DNA of 64,000 bases from Mesorhizobium sp. (GCF_023954305.1 NZ_JAMLIG010000001.1:2480001-2544000), one strand, 5' to 3'; positions 52,052-61,832 are shown, numbered from the stretch's first letter. Made by a program: numbers and translations. Notes: generated by a model not told the origin, from the letters alone.

Positions 52052-52978
52052 TCAATTCTCCAATTGCGCCCTCAGCCCGTCCAGTGCTTTCTCGGCGGCC
52101 GCGCGGCCCGCTGCGATCGCATCGCCGGCGCGGTGGAAATCCATCAGTTTGATGTGCGCGACCTGCGGCGAAATCATCGCATGCGGCGGCTCGCCGGCCA
52201 GCCGCGAACGGGTGATCCGGTCCTGCATGATGTTCAAAGCGTTCGCCAGCACGTCGAAATATCCCGGCGATTTCGGACCGCCAGGCAACAATTGCGGCAA
52301 GATCCGCACCGCCTGTTCCCGGATGGGCCCAGGCATCTGCGCAACCATCTCCATCAGACGGCCGCGCTGCGCGGCGGCGGCCTCCTCCGCCGCGGCCGGG
52401 CTCAGACCGGCGGCGCGCTTGGCGAGCATCCCGTCCCCCAGCCCGACCGCTATGACGAAATCGGCTCCAAGCGCCCGGCAGGTCGAAACCGGGATCTGGT
52501 TGACGAGGCCCCCATCGGCCAGCCATTTGCCCTCCACGAGCGACGGGCTGAAGATTCCGGGCAGGGCGATCGAGGCACGGATCGCGGCGTCGACAGGGCC
52601 GCTCTGCAGCCAGATCTCGCGCCCGTCGGCGAGATCTGTCGCGACCGCCGCGAACTTCGTCGGCAAGTTCTCGATGGACTTGTCCATGCCCAGTTCGCGC
52701 AAAGCCCGCTGGACGCGCGCGCCGTCGATCAGTCCGCCATTGGCGACCCTGACGTCGAGCATTCCCGCGATGGTGCGCCAGTCGATTGCCTGCGCCCAGG
52801 CCGTCAGGTCGGCGAGGCGCTCACAGGCATAGGCCGCGCCGACCAGCGCTCCGATCGAGGTGCCGGCGACGACCCGCGGCTCGATGCCGGCACCCAGCAG
52901 GGTTTCGAGAACGCCGATATGCGACCAGCCACGGGCGGCTCCGCCGCCCAGCGCCAGGCCGACCGTGTATCTCGTCAT
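52052..52978 (-). CDS. Patatin-like phospholipase
   Basis: A 308-residue serine hydrolase of the patatin/RssA type with the glycine-rich oxyanion loop GLALGGGAARGWSHIG, nucleophile elbow GTSIGALVG (Ser about 46) and the dyad Asp in LADGGLVNQIPV. It removes acyl chains from phospholipids. ATG 52978 has GGGGAT about 8 nt upstream; a TTG at 52999 is in frame. It lies 70 nt after the last gene of the aromatic-type ABC operon on the same strand, and converges with tetR. Relation to either neighbour is unclear. Confidence 0.9.
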   Translation of the reverse strand: MTRYTVGLALGGGAARGWSHIGVLETLLGAGIEPRVVAGTSIGALVGAAYACERLADLTAWAQAIDWRTIAGMLDVRVANGGLIDGARVQRALRELGMDKSIENLPTKFAAVATDLADGREIWLQSGPVDAAIRASIALPGIFSPSLVEGKWLADGGLVNQIPVSTCRALGADFVIAVGLGDGMLAKRAAGLSPAAAEEAAAAQRGRLMEMVAQMPGPIREQAVRILPQLLPGGPKSPGYFDVLANALNIMQDRITRSRLAGEPPHAMISPQVAHIKLMDFHRAGDAIAAGRAAAEKALDGLRAQLEN

Positions 52979-53048
52979 GGATAGATCCCCATCCTCCAAT
53001 ACTCGCGCGTCAACGCCCCGCCGCCAAGACGGAATCGCGAGGCACTGG

Positions 53049-54032
53049 CTACAGAGGACGGCGAATGATCCTGGCGATCACGCCGACGATGCCTTCACGG
53101 AAAAGCATGACCGCGACGACGAAGATGATGCCCTGGCCGATCGTCACCCAGTCGCCGAAGGTGGCCAGGTAGTTCTGCATCGTCACGATCACGGCGGCGC
53201 CGAGGATCGGACCGAACACCGTTCCCATCCCACCGAGCAGCGTCATCAGCACGACCTCGCCCGACATCGTCCAGTAGACGTCCGTCAGCGATGCAAGCTG
53301 GAACACGATCGCCTTGGTCGCGCCGGCGAGGCCCGCGAGAGCCGCCGACAGGACGAAGACCGCGAGCTTGTAGCGATTGGTCCGGTAGCCGAGCGAGACC
53401 ATGCGCGGTTCGTTGTCCCGTATGCCCTTGAGCACCTGGCCAAAGGGCGAATGGATGATGCGGTAGATGACGAGCAGCCCGACGAACACGACGCCCAGGA
53501 CGAAATAATAGAGGTTGCGGTCCGGCGCCATGGAGATCAGCCCCAGGAGGTAGCCGCGCGGCACGGACTGGATACCGTCCTCGCCGCCGGTGAACGGCGC
53601 CTGCAGCGAGAAGAAGAACACCATCTGCGCGAAGGCCAACGTCACCATCGCGAAGTAGATGCCTTGCCGGCGGATGGCGAGGGAGCCGATCGCCAGGCCG
53701 AGAATCGCCGCTGCGCCGGTGCCGCAGAGTATCGCCAGTTCGGGCGTGAACCCCCAGGCCTTGGCAGCGTAGGCGGAGATGTAGCTGGCGCTGCCGAAAT
53801 AGGCCGCATGCCCGAAGGACAGCAATCCGCCGAAGCCGAGCAGGAGGTTGAACGCGCAGGCAAACAGCGCGAAGCACATCACCTTCATCACGAAGATGGG
53901 GTAGAGCATGAATGGAGCGACGAGGCCTAGAAGCAGAAGCCCGATGAAGATCGCCTTGTGCAGCATGGGCATGCCGATCGCGCCCGGCCGGTCGGCCTGC
54001 ACGACATCGATCATTTCGCTGTCCGTTGCCAT
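53049..54032 (-). CDS. Branched-chain-amino-acid-type ABC permease (LivM family)
   Basis: A 327-residue membrane protein with 8-10 helices. LLLGFGGLLSFGHAAYFGSA, AIRRQGIYFAMVTLAFAQM and VLKGIRDNEPRMVSLGY are LivM landmarks. It overlaps the LivH-type gene by a single base. Fifth of the five genes of the importer. Confidence 0.92.
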   Translation of the reverse strand: MATDSEMIDVVQADRPGAIGMPMLHKAIFIGLLLLGLVAPFMLYPIFVMKVMCFALFACAFNLLLGFGGLLSFGHAAYFGSASYISAYAAKAWGFTPELAILCGTGAAAILGLAIGSLAIRRQGIYFAMVTLAFAQMVFFFSLQAPFTGGEDGIQSVPRGYLLGLISMAPDRNLYYFVLGVVFVGLLVIYRIIHSPFGQVLKGIRDNEPRMVSLGYRTNRYKLAVFVLSAALAGLAGATKAIVFQLASLTDVYWTMSGEVVLMTLLGGMGTVFGPILGAAVIVTMQNYLATFGDWVTIGQGIIFVVAVMLFREGIVGVIARIIRRPL

Positions 54033-54919
54033 CAGGCTTCCCTCCCGAACAGGCCCGCGGGTTTGACCAGCAGCACGATGGCCATGATGACGAAGATGAC
54101 GACCGCCGAGCCCTCCGGATAGAACACCCGGGCGAGCCCCTCGACGAGGCCGAGGCCGAAACCGGTGAGGATCGAGCCGAGAATCGAACCCATTCCGCCG
54201 ATGACGACCACCGCGAAGACGACGATGATGACGTCGGCGCCCATGTTGGGATTGACCGAATAGATCGGGGCCGCGAGCACGCCGGCGAAGGCGGCAAGCG
54301 CGACGCCGAAACCATAGGTGAGGGTGATCAGGCGCGGAACGTTGATGCCGAAGGCGCCGACCATGGTGGGGTTTTCCGTGGCGGCCCTGAGATAGCCGCC
54401 GAGGCGGGTCTTCTCGATCGCGAACCAGGTCGCGAGGCACACGACCAGCGAGACGACGACCACCCAGCCGCGATAGTTGGGAAGGAACATGAAGCCGAGG
54501 TTCTGCCCGCCGGCGAGCTGTTTCGGAATGGCGTAGGGCAGGCCGGAAATGCCGTACTGGTTGCGGAAGATGCCGGTGATGATGAGCGCCAGGCCGAAGG
54601 TCAGAAGCAGCCCGTAGAGATGGTCGAGGTGGTAGAGCCGCGATATCAGCAGACGCTCGAGCACGATGCCCGTCGCTCCGACGATGATCGGCACGATGAT
54701 CAGCGCCCCCCAGTATGGAATGCCGAGGTAGTTGAGGAGCATCCAGGCGACGAAGGCACCCATCATGTACTGGGCGCCATGGGTGAAGTTGATGATGTTC
54801 AGCAGCCCGAAGATGATGGCCAGCCCAAGCGACAGGATCGCGTAGAAGGACCCGTTGATCAGGCCGAGCAGCAGCTGGCCGAACAGGGCCTGGGGTGGAA
54901 TGCCGAGGAGCTCGAACAT
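54032..54919 (-). CDS. Branched-chain-amino-acid-type ABC permease (LivH family)
   Basis: A 295-residue membrane protein with about eight helices. LINGSFYAILSLGLAIIFGL followed by NFTHGAQYMMGAF is the LivH opening, and LRAATENPTMVGAFGINV is the ATPase-contact loop. It forms the channel with the LivM-type permease. Confidence 0.92.
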   Translation of the reverse strand: MFELLGIPPQALFGQLLLGLINGSFYAILSLGLAIIFGLLNIINFTHGAQYMMGAFVAWMLLNYLGIPYWGALIIVPIIVGATGIVLERLLISRLYHLDHLYGLLLTFGLALIITGIFRNQYGISGLPYAIPKQLAGGQNLGFMFLPNYRGWVVVVSLVVCLATWFAIEKTRLGGYLRAATENPTMVGAFGINVPRLITLTYGFGVALAAFAGVLAAPIYSVNPNMGADVIIVVFAVVVIGGMGSILGSILTGFGLGLVEGLARVFYPEGSAVVIFVIMAIVLLVKPAGLFGREA

Positions 54920-54948
54920 CTGAAATCCCGCGATGGAAATCGGGCGGA

Positions 54949-54973
54949 GGGGCGCGCCGCGCGGGCGCGCCCC
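54949..54973 (-). repeat. Intercistronic hairpin after the aromatic-type binding-protein gene
   Basis: A perfect 10-bp stem GGGGCGCGCC/GGCGCGCCCC with a 5-nt loop lies 17 nt past the binding-protein stop codon, before the permease genes. It mirrors the hairpin at 7651-7684 in the sugar operon. It probably stabilises the binding-protein message. Confidence 0.5.
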
Positions 54974-54989
54974 GGCTCGTCGAAACGGC

Positions 54990-56183
54990 TTACTTCACCA
55001 GTTCGCAGCCGCCTTCGTTCAGCGGCCGGAACGCCTTGTCCGCCGGGATGGTGGCGACGGTCTCATAGAGGTCCCACTCGCCCTTGGACTGGTCCGGCTT
55101 CTTGACGCGGAACAGATAGGCATCGTGGATCTTGCGTCCGTCGATGCGGACCTGGCCCTTGCCGAACAGCACGTCGTCGGTCGGCATTTCCTTCATCTTG
55201 GCGACCACCGCCTGCGCGTCCTTGGTGCCGGCCGCCTCGACGGCCTTGAGGTAGTGGAGGACCGCGCCGTAGACGCCGGCCTGCACCATCGACGGCTTCT
55301 TGCCCGTCTTTTCCTCGAACCGCGCCGACCATTTGCGGGTGTCGTCGTTGAGATCCCAGTAGAAGGTCTCGGTGAGCACGAGGCCCTGGGCGACGTCGAG
55401 GCCGAGGGCATGGACGTCGTTGGCGAAGACGAGCAGGCCGGCGATCGCCTGGCCGCCCTGGGTGATGCCGAACTCCGACGCCTGCTTGATCGAGTTGATC
55501 GTGTCCCCGCCGGCATTGGCGAGGCCGATCACCTGGGCGCCTGACGACTGGGCCTGGAGAAGGAAGGACGAGAAATCGGTTCCGGGGAAGGGCGTCTTGA
55601 CGCTGCCCACCACCTCACCGCCCGCCGCCTTGACGACAGCCGCCGTGTCGCGCTCCAGCGCATGGCCGAAGGCATAATCCGCGGTCAGGAAGAACCAGGT
55701 CTTGCCGCCCGCGGCCACCATGGCCCCGCCCGTGCCGTGGGCGAGCTGCCAGGTGTCATAGGTCCAGTGGATCGTATTGGGCGAGCACTTCGCACCAGTC
55801 AGGTCGGATGTCGCCGCGCCCGAATTGAGGAAGACCTTGTTCTTCTCGCGGGTGATATCGTTGATGGCCAGCGCCACGGACGAGGTCGGCACGTCGGCGA
55901 TGGCATCCACCTCTTCGGTATCGTACCATTGCCGGGCGATGTTCGAGCCGATGTCGGGCTTGTTCTGGTGATCCGCCGAGACGATCTCGACCGTAATGCC
56001 CTTGTCCGTGCCGAAATCCTCCGCGGCGAGTTGCGCAGCGACCACCGAGCCTTCGCCGGTGATGTCCGAATAGAGGCCGGACCGGTCGTTCATCACGCCG
56101 ATCTTGACCTTGGTCTGCGCATAGGCCGTGCCGGCCATGAGCAGTCCTGCGAGCGTTGCCAGTATGAAGCCAGTCTTCCTCAT
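54990..56183 (-). CDS. ABC transporter substrate-binding protein, LIV-type, probably for an aromatic acid
   Basis: A 397-residue periplasmic protein with a signal peptide (cleavage near TAYAQ, about residue 23). KVKIGVMNDRSGLYSDITGE, VEIVSADHQNKPDIGSNIAR, TIHWTYDTWQLAHGTGG and WFFLTADYAFGHALERDT follow the LivJ-like subgroup associated with aromatic acid uptake in rhizobia and Rhodopseudomonas. It lies downstream of mobA on the same strand, which supports 3-hydroxybenzoate or a similar ligand. AGGAGGAG precedes ATG 56183. Confidence 0.88.
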   Translation of the reverse strand: MRKTGFILATLAGLLMAGTAYAQTKVKIGVMNDRSGLYSDITGEGSVVAAQLAAEDFGTDKGITVEIVSADHQNKPDIGSNIARQWYDTEEVDAIADVPTSSVALAINDITREKNKVFLNSGAATSDLTGAKCSPNTIHWTYDTWQLAHGTGGAMVAAGGKTWFFLTADYAFGHALERDTAAVVKAAGGEVVGSVKTPFPGTDFSSFLLQAQSSGAQVIGLANAGGDTINSIKQASEFGITQGGQAIAGLLVFANDVHALGLDVAQGLVLTETFYWDLNDDTRKWSARFEEKTGKKPSMVQAGVYGAVLHYLKAVEAAGTKDAQAVVAKMKEMPTDDVLFGKGQVRIDGRKIHDAYLFRVKKPDQSKGEWDLYETVATIPADKAFRPLNEGGCELVK

Positions 56184-56225
56184 TCGTCTTCTCCTCCTGT
56201 TTCGGCTTGTCGTGCCGTTATTCCC

Positions 56226-56972
56226 TCAGACGCCGAGATAGCGGTGAAGCTTGTCGATGTTGGCGTCGAGTTCGTCATTGGGGATCGTGTCGATCACGCG
56301 CCCCTGTTCCACCACGTAGTGCCGGTCGGCGACCGATGCGGCGAAATGGAAATTCTGTTCGACCAGGACGATCGTGAAGCCCTCCTGCTTCAGACGGGCG
56401 ATCGTGTGACCGATCTGCTGGACGATGACGGGCGCCAGGCCTTCCGTCGGCTCGTCGAGCAGCAGAAGCTTGGCGCCGGTGCGCAGGATACGGCCGATCG
56501 CCAGCATCTGCTGCTCGCCACCCGACAGCTTCGTGCCCTGGCTCGACAGCCGCGCCTTGATGTTGGGGAAAAGCTCGAAGACCTGCTCGACGGTCAGGCC
56601 GCCCGGCCGAACCTGCGGCGGCAGCATCAGATTCTCCTCGACCGAAAGCGAAGAGAAAATCGCCCGCTCCTCGGGGCAGAGCGCGATGCCGAGCCGCGCG
56701 ATGGCCCGTGCCGGCAGCTTGATCGTCTCGTGGCCGTCGAACATCACCGAACCCGACCGCTTGGCGAGAATGCCCATGATGGCCTTGAGCGTCGTCGTCT
56801 TGCCGGCGCCGTTGCGGCCGAGAAGGGTCACCACCTCGCCTTCGCCCACTTGGAAGTCGATACCATGGAGCACGTGGCTCTCGGCATACCAGCCCTGCAG
56901 TCCATCGACCTTCAGCAGGGGCTTCACGGTTGGTGCCGGAGACGGCTGTTGCGCGAGCGCTGCTTCAGGCAT
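56226..56972 (-). CDS. LIV-type ABC transporter ATP-binding protein (LivF family)
   Basis: A 248-residue ATPase with Walker A GRNGAGKTTT, LSGGEQQMLAIGRIL, Walker B LLLLDEPTEGL and H-loop VEQN. I chose ATG 56972 because GGAGCGGG precedes it and it overlaps the LivG stop by 8 nt; a GTG at 57002 is in frame. It has an extended Pro-rich N-terminus of about 20 residues before the ATPase core. Confidence 0.9.
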   Translation of the reverse strand: MPEAALAQQPSPAPTVKPLLKVDGLQGWYAESHVLHGIDFQVGEGEVVTLLGRNGAGKTTTLKAIMGILAKRSGSVMFDGHETIKLPARAIARLGIALCPEERAIFSSLSVEENLMLPPQVRPGGLTVEQVFELFPNIKARLSSQGTKLSGGEQQMLAIGRILRTGAKLLLLDEPTEGLAPVIVQQIGHTIARLKQEGFTIVLVEQNFHFAASVADRHYVVEQGRVIDTIPNDELDANIDKLHRYLGV

Positions 56973-57720
56973 GTCCCGCTCCGATATAGGCTTCGACGAC
57001 ACGCGGATCCTTCGACACGGTGGCGTAGTCGCCCTCCGCCAGCACCTCGCCGCGCGCCAGCACGGTGATTCGGTCCGAAAGCGACGCCACCACCGATAGA
57101 TTGTGCTCGACCATGAAGATGGTCCGGTTCGCCGCGATGCGGCGGATGAGCGCGGAAATCCGGTCGATGTCCTGTTGCGTCATGCCGGCCATCGGCTCGT
57201 CGAGCAGAAGCATTTCCGGGTTCAGCGCCAGCGTCGTCGCGATCTCGAGCGCCCGCTTGCGTCCGTAGGGGAGTTCGCCGGCAGGCGTCGCCGAGAATTC
57301 CGTCAGGCCGACATCGGCGAGCAGCGCGAGCGCCTCGTCGTCGAACTCGGTCAGCGCCCTCTCAGAGCGCCAGAAATCGAAGCTGTCGCCGCGCCGCCGC
57401 TGCAGGGCGATGCGGACATTCTCCAGCGCCGTCATTTTCGGAAAGACCGCCGAGATCTGGAAGGAGCGGACGAGCCCCAGCCGCGCGATGTCGGCCGGCT
57501 GCATCGCGGTGATGTCCTGGCCGTTGTAGTGGATAGACCCTCTGGTCGGCTGCAGGAACTTCGTCAGGAGGTTGAAGCAGGTCGTCTTGCCGGCGCCGTT
57601 CGGCCCGATCAGCGCGTGGATCGAGCCTCGCCTGACCTTCAGTTCGACATTGCTGACGGCGACGAAGCCCTTGAATTCCTTGGTCAGGCCGGACGCCTCG
57701 AGGATAATGTCCCCGTTCAT
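56965..57720 (-). CDS. LIV-type ABC transporter ATP-binding protein (LivG family)
   Basis: A 251-residue ATPase with Walker A GPNGAGKTTC, the LivG form of the signature (LPYGRKRALEIATTLA), Walker B LLLDEPMAGM and H-loop VEHN. First gene of the importer operon. The 278-bp gap 57721-57998 upstream holds only a weak promoter candidate (TTGAAC near 57862 on the minus strand) and no other gene. Confidence 0.9.
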   Translation of the reverse strand: MNGDIILEASGLTKEFKGFVAVSNVELKVRRGSIHALIGPNGAGKTTCFNLLTKFLQPTRGSIHYNGQDITAMQPADIARLGLVRSFQISAVFPKMTALENVRIALQRRRGDSFDFWRSERALTEFDDEALALLADVGLTEFSATPAGELPYGRKRALEIATTLALNPEMLLLDEPMAGMTQQDIDRISALIRRIAANRTIFMVEHNLSVVASLSDRITVLARGEVLAEGDYATVSKDPRVVEAYIGAGHA

Positions 57721-57998
57721 CGATGCGATAGGCCCGGCATCGGCGGTCGATCTATAGGGGAACGCGGACGCCGAGCGCCCAATATCTCCTGCATTTCTCC
57801 TCCCGTGGCGTTCGCCTTTGGCCGTTGACCGGCATCGTCAGACTATTTGGGCCGCCCATCCGTTCAATACGGTAGAACTACGCTGAAGATGGAGCGCAGC
57901 CGACGGAAGGCTAGGGGCAAGTCGCGCTTTTCGCAACAGATCGATGTTGGCAGGCGGCCTGCCGTCCGTCGACGCCGGCCTGGGCTTTCCACGCCGGC

Positions 57999-59915
57999 TT
58001 AGCCGGGCAGCATGAAGCGCTCGAAGAACTGCGCCAGTTCGTCATGGGCGTCGATCGGCAGCACATGGGCGACATACTGGTCCGGACGCACGACGACGAT
58101 GCAACCCTTCTTCCGGTCGATGCCGCGCAGGTCGAAAATGTCCCGCCCGGGTTTCGGGTCGGCGCAAAACATCTTCTCGTAGTCGACGAGGCCGTGTTTT
58201 CCTTTCCTGGGTTTCAGAAAAGCTGGCAGTGTCTCGAGAGCGAGGTCGCGCGTTGCCTGCTGGAAGACCGCGCGGACGTCGAACACCGAATCGATGTCGT
58301 CGTCGGGACGCGTATGCCGGCGGACGGGCGAATTCGGTGCCTCGCTCAGAAAGCGGCCGAGCCTGGCGATCGTCGCGTCGTCGCCGGCAGGATCTTCGGC
58401 GGGGCAGAAGACGAAGAGGCGCCATCGCGTGTCGGCCTGGACGACGTGGCCGAGTTCCAATGGCTTGGCATCCGCGAGTCGAACCACAGGGGCGGAATGA
58501 AAGCGCGAACCGATCGCGAAGCCAGGAGCGAGCGACTGCCAGACGGGTTTGCCGGTCAGTCGCGAGGGTTGGTAGGTGACCGACATCCCTGCGGTGTAGC
58601 GGCCGTGCTGGATGAAATAGCGCTGGAACTTCGGCCCGCCTTTCTCGCTGTCGTCGCCGGCTTGCGGCCGCTCGCTCATGATGCGCGACCATTCGCGGTC
58701 GAATTCGATCAGGTCGCGGGCCACGGCCTGGCGCTCTGAAGAATAGCTGTGCAGTACGTCCGGCGCGCAGCGGCCTTCGAGCACGGAGACGAGCTTCCAG
58801 CCGAGGTTCAATGCGTCGCCCATGGAGACGTTCATGCCCTGCCCAGCCTTCGGACTGTGCGTGTGGCACGCATCTCCGCAGATGAAGACATGCGGCAGGC
58901 GCGTCGAGACTTCGTCGTCCGGCACGTCGTCGAACTTGTCGGTCAGGCGCTGGCCGATTTCGTAGACGGACCACCAGGCGACTTCCCTGACGTCGAAGGA
59001 ATAGGGTCGGAATGTCCGTTGCGCGGTGGCGATCAGTTGTTCGACGGTAATGTTGCGACTGGCAACCCGCTCTCCCTCGGCGAGTTTGTCGAGCTCGACG
59101 TAGAGGCGGGTGAGGTAGCCGCCTTCGCGCGGAATGATGATGATGTTGCCTTCGCTCGCCGACTGGATCAGCGTCTTGCAGCGAATGTCCGGGAAATCCG
59201 TCACGGCGAGGACGTCCATGACGCCCCATGCCTGGTTGGCGGCGTCGCCGACGAGTTCCCGGCCGATGGCCTTGCGAACAGTGCTGCGCGCGCCGTCGCA
59301 GCCTACGACGTAGCGCGCTTTGACGGACAGGGTCTGCCCTTCGCGCCCGTCCTCCAGCCGCTCGAGCGTAACGTTGACTGGATAGTCCTGTTCAGTCGGG
59401 TCGACGGCAAGATCGACGAACTGCAGCGAATAGTCGGGTTCGAGCCGCGACGGCGAGTTGCGCATGATGTCGAGATACATGTCATGCACGCGGGCTTGGT
59501 TGAGGATCATGTGGGGCATTTCCGACAGCCCGTCCTCGACATCCTGGATGCGGCCGTTGCGGGCGATGAATTCCGGACGCGCAGGGTCGGGCTTCCAGAA
59601 GGTTGTCTCGTTCACCTGATAGCCCTGGCGCATCACCTTGTCGGCGAAGCCGAAGGCGTTGAACATTTCCATCGAGCGGCAGGAAATGCCGTCGGCCTGG
59701 CCCTTTTCGATCGGCCCGGACTTCCTCTCGACGATCCGCGTCCTGATCCCAGGAGAGGCGGAGAGCATCGCAGCGAGCGTCAGCCCGGCCGGTCCGCAGC
59801 CGACGATCAGGACATCGACAGGATCGAGAAAGTCCCGGTCGAGCAACGGCCGGCCGGCAGCCGCCGCCGCGATGTCCGGATCTCCCGGCCGGAAGCCGTC
59901 GAGGTGGTACTGCAT
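57999..59915 (-). CDS. mobA: 3-hydroxybenzoate 4-monooxygenase
   Basis: A 638-residue FAD monooxygenase that hydroxylates 3-hydroxybenzoate to protocatechuate with NADPH and oxygen. The FAD site is DVLIVGCGPAGLTLAAMLSA (about 33-52), the second FAD motif is FICGDACHTHSPKAGQGMN, and the C-terminal thioredoxin-like domain of the phenol-hydroxylase group is present. The start MQYHLDGFRPGDPDI, the length and many internal blocks (QAWGVMDVLAVTDFPD, NITVEQLIATAQR) match Comamonas MobA as I recall it. It is driven by a good promoter and divergent from a MarR gene. Confidence 0.88.
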   Translation of the reverse strand: MQYHLDGFRPGDPDIAAAAAGRPLLDRDFLDPVDVLIVGCGPAGLTLAAMLSASPGIRTRIVERKSGPIEKGQADGISCRSMEMFNAFGFADKVMRQGYQVNETTFWKPDPARPEFIARNGRIQDVEDGLSEMPHMILNQARVHDMYLDIMRNSPSRLEPDYSLQFVDLAVDPTEQDYPVNVTLERLEDGREGQTLSVKARYVVGCDGARSTVRKAIGRELVGDAANQAWGVMDVLAVTDFPDIRCKTLIQSASEGNIIIIPREGGYLTRLYVELDKLAEGERVASRNITVEQLIATAQRTFRPYSFDVREVAWWSVYEIGQRLTDKFDDVPDDEVSTRLPHVFICGDACHTHSPKAGQGMNVSMGDALNLGWKLVSVLEGRCAPDVLHSYSSERQAVARDLIEFDREWSRIMSERPQAGDDSEKGGPKFQRYFIQHGRYTAGMSVTYQPSRLTGKPVWQSLAPGFAIGSRFHSAPVVRLADAKPLELGHVVQADTRWRLFVFCPAEDPAGDDATIARLGRFLSEAPNSPVRRHTRPDDDIDSVFDVRAVFQQATRDLALETLPAFLKPRKGKHGLVDYEKMFCADPKPGRDIFDLRGIDRKKGCIVVVRPDQYVAHVLPIDAHDELAQFFERFMLPG

Positions 59916-59952
59916 GGTCTCTCTCCCAGATCAGAAAATGATATGTCCACTT

Positions 59953-60013
59953 ATTATATCCGCCGCGGCTTGTCCATTCAAATGATAAGTGTAGTTATCA
60001 GTTTTGGTATAAG
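59953..60013. promoter_or_regulatory. Divergent promoter region of mobA and marR with MarR-type operator
   Basis: On the minus strand TTGAAT (59976-59981) and a perfect TATAAT (59953-59958) are 17 nt apart and drive mobA. The palindrome TGATAA-N6-TTATCA (59983-60000) lies just upstream of that promoter and upstream of a TATAAG box (60008-60013) for marR. A MarR protein bound here could block both. The rest of the 154-bp gap is otherwise plain. Confidence 0.7.
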
Positions 60014-60069
60014 GTGCGGCCGATGACGCAGCGAGTTTCCGAGGTAGCCGGGACATCAGGAGAAGGACG

Positions 60070-60513
60070 ATGACGCCGCTGTCGAAAAAGCCCGGCCACC
60101 TGATCCGGCGCCTCCACCAGATCTCGACCCATGTTTTCACGCAGCGCATCAGGGAGGCGGGTTTCGACCTGACGTCCGTCCAGTTCGCCGCTCTGGATGC
60201 ACTGGGCTCTAACCAGGGGGTGGACCAGGCCCGTCTGGCGGAATTGGTGGCGAAGGACCGCGCGACGACCGGTTCCGTGGTCGACCGGCTGGAGCAGAAG
60301 GGCCTCGTCGCGCGCACCGTCAGCGCGCGCGACAAGCGCGCGCGTGTGCTGACGCTCACGCCGGAAGGTTTCGCCCTGCTGGCCAGCGTCTCTCCGGTGG
60401 TCGAAGACCTGCAGCGCGAGATTCTGAGCGGTCTCGACGATCACGAATACAGGCAATTCGTCGAACTCGCCGCCAGGGCGGCGGCGGCCGGAGCCGGCCT
60501 CGGCGAGGACTGA
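60070..60513 (+). CDS. MarR family transcriptional regulator
   Basis: A 147-residue winged-helix repressor with QFAALDALGSNQGVDQARLA, the recognition region DRATTGSVVDRLEQKGLVAR and the wing RDKRARVLTLT. It is divergent from mobA and shares a palindromic operator with it, so it probably responds to 3-hydroxybenzoate or its products. It converges on the TRAP permease gene, 17 nt between stops. Confidence 0.9.
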   Translation: MTPLSKKPGHLIRRLHQISTHVFTQRIREAGFDLTSVQFAALDALGSNQGVDQARLAELVAKDRATTGSVVDRLEQKGLVARTVSARDKRARVLTLTPEGFALLASVSPVVEDLQREILSGLDDHEYRQFVELAARAAAAGAGLGED

Positions 60514-60530
60514 GCCTCGCGGCAAACGGT

Positions 60531-61832
60531 CTAGAACATCGCCTGCGGGATGATGAGCGCGATCTGCGGAAAGATCACGATCGCCAGAAGACCCGCGGCC
60601 ATCGCAATCCAGAATGGCAGGACCCCGCGGAAAATGGTGCCCATCGGCACGTCCTGGGCGACGCTCTTCACGACGAAGACATTCAGGCCCACCGGGGGCG
60701 TGATCATGCCCATTTCGATGAGGATGACCGCGATGACGCCGAACCAGATCGGATCGAAGCCCAAGCCCATCATGATCGGGAAGAAGATGGGGATCGTGAC
60801 CACGAGCATGGCGAGCCCGTCCATGAACATGCCCAGCACCAGATAGATGGCGACGATCATGAACAGGACGCTGTAGGGGCCCAGCCCAAGCGACGTCATC
60901 GCTTCGCCCAATGTCGCCGGAACATGCGTCAGCGCGAGGAACGGATTGAGTATGCTGGCGCCGATGATGATGAGGTAGAGCATCGCGGTGGTGCGTACCG
61001 TGTCGAGGATGGCACCCCTCAGCACGTTCCAGGCGAGCTTGCGCATGGCCAGCGCCATGAGGATGATCAGGCCCGCGCCGATGCCCGCTGCCTCGACCGG
61101 CGTGAAGACGCCGAGATAGATGCCGCCGATCGAGGTGACGATGATCGCGAGCAGCGGAAACGCTCGAGCAAGCGCCAGCGTTCGCTCGGACCACGACACC
61201 GCCGCGCCGCGCGGTCCCGATTCGGGGTTGCGCATCGTGACCAGCGTGACCGTGACCATGAAGAAGGCGGTCAGCAGCAGGCCGGGCAAGATGCCGGCCA
61301 TGAAGAGCTGTCCGATGCTCTCCTCGGTGAGGATGGCATAGAGGACGAAGCCGGTGGAGGGGGGTATCAGGAAGCCGAGCGTGCCACCGGCGGCGACGGC
61401 TCCGGTCGCGAGCGCGTCGGAATAGCCGAAGCGCTTCATCTCGGGCAGGGCGACCTTGCCGATGGTGACTGCCGTGGCGACCGACGAGCCGCTGACGGCG
61501 GAGAAGGCGGCGCAGCCGACGATCGAGGCCGAGGCGAGACCGCCGCGGAGCCGGCCGACCCAGGCGAAGGCGGCCTCGTAGAGGCGGCTCGAGAAGCCGG
61601 CAGCCGAGGCGATGTTTCCCATCAGGATGAAGAGCGGAATGACGGTGAGGCTGTAATTCGCGGTGGCCGAGAACGCCTCCGTCACCAGAAGCGCGTTGGC
61701 CGAGCGGCTGCCGTTCATCAAGACTATGCCGAAATAGCCCACGGCCAGCATCGCCATGCCCACCGGCATGCGCAGAACCATGAGCGCGAACATGGCCGCA
61801 AGGCCGCCGACGCCGATGCCGAAGTCACTCAT
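60531..61832 (-). CDS. TRAP transporter large permease (DctM family)
   Basis: A 433-residue membrane protein with about 12-13 helices; landmarks are GFSSRLYEAAFAWVGRLRGG, LIPPSTGFVLYAI and MGMITPPVGLNVFVVK. It forms the ion-driven channel for an organic acid. It overlaps the small permease gene by 8 nt. Confidence 0.93.
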   Translation of the reverse strand: MSDFGIGVGGLAAMFALMVLRMPVGMAMLAVGYFGIVLMNGSRSANALLVTEAFSATANYSLTVIPLFILMGNIASAAGFSSRLYEAAFAWVGRLRGGLASASIVGCAAFSAVSGSSVATAVTIGKVALPEMKRFGYSDALATGAVAAGGTLGFLIPPSTGFVLYAILTEESIGQLFMAGILPGLLLTAFFMVTVTLVTMRNPESGPRGAAVSWSERTLALARAFPLLAIIVTSIGGIYLGVFTPVEAAGIGAGLIILMALAMRKLAWNVLRGAILDTVRTTAMLYLIIIGASILNPFLALTHVPATLGEAMTSLGLGPYSVLFMIVAIYLVLGMFMDGLAMLVVTIPIFFPIMMGLGFDPIWFGVIAVILIEMGMITPPVGLNVFVVKSVAQDVPMGTIFRGVLPFWIAMAAGLLAIVIFPQIALIIPQAMF

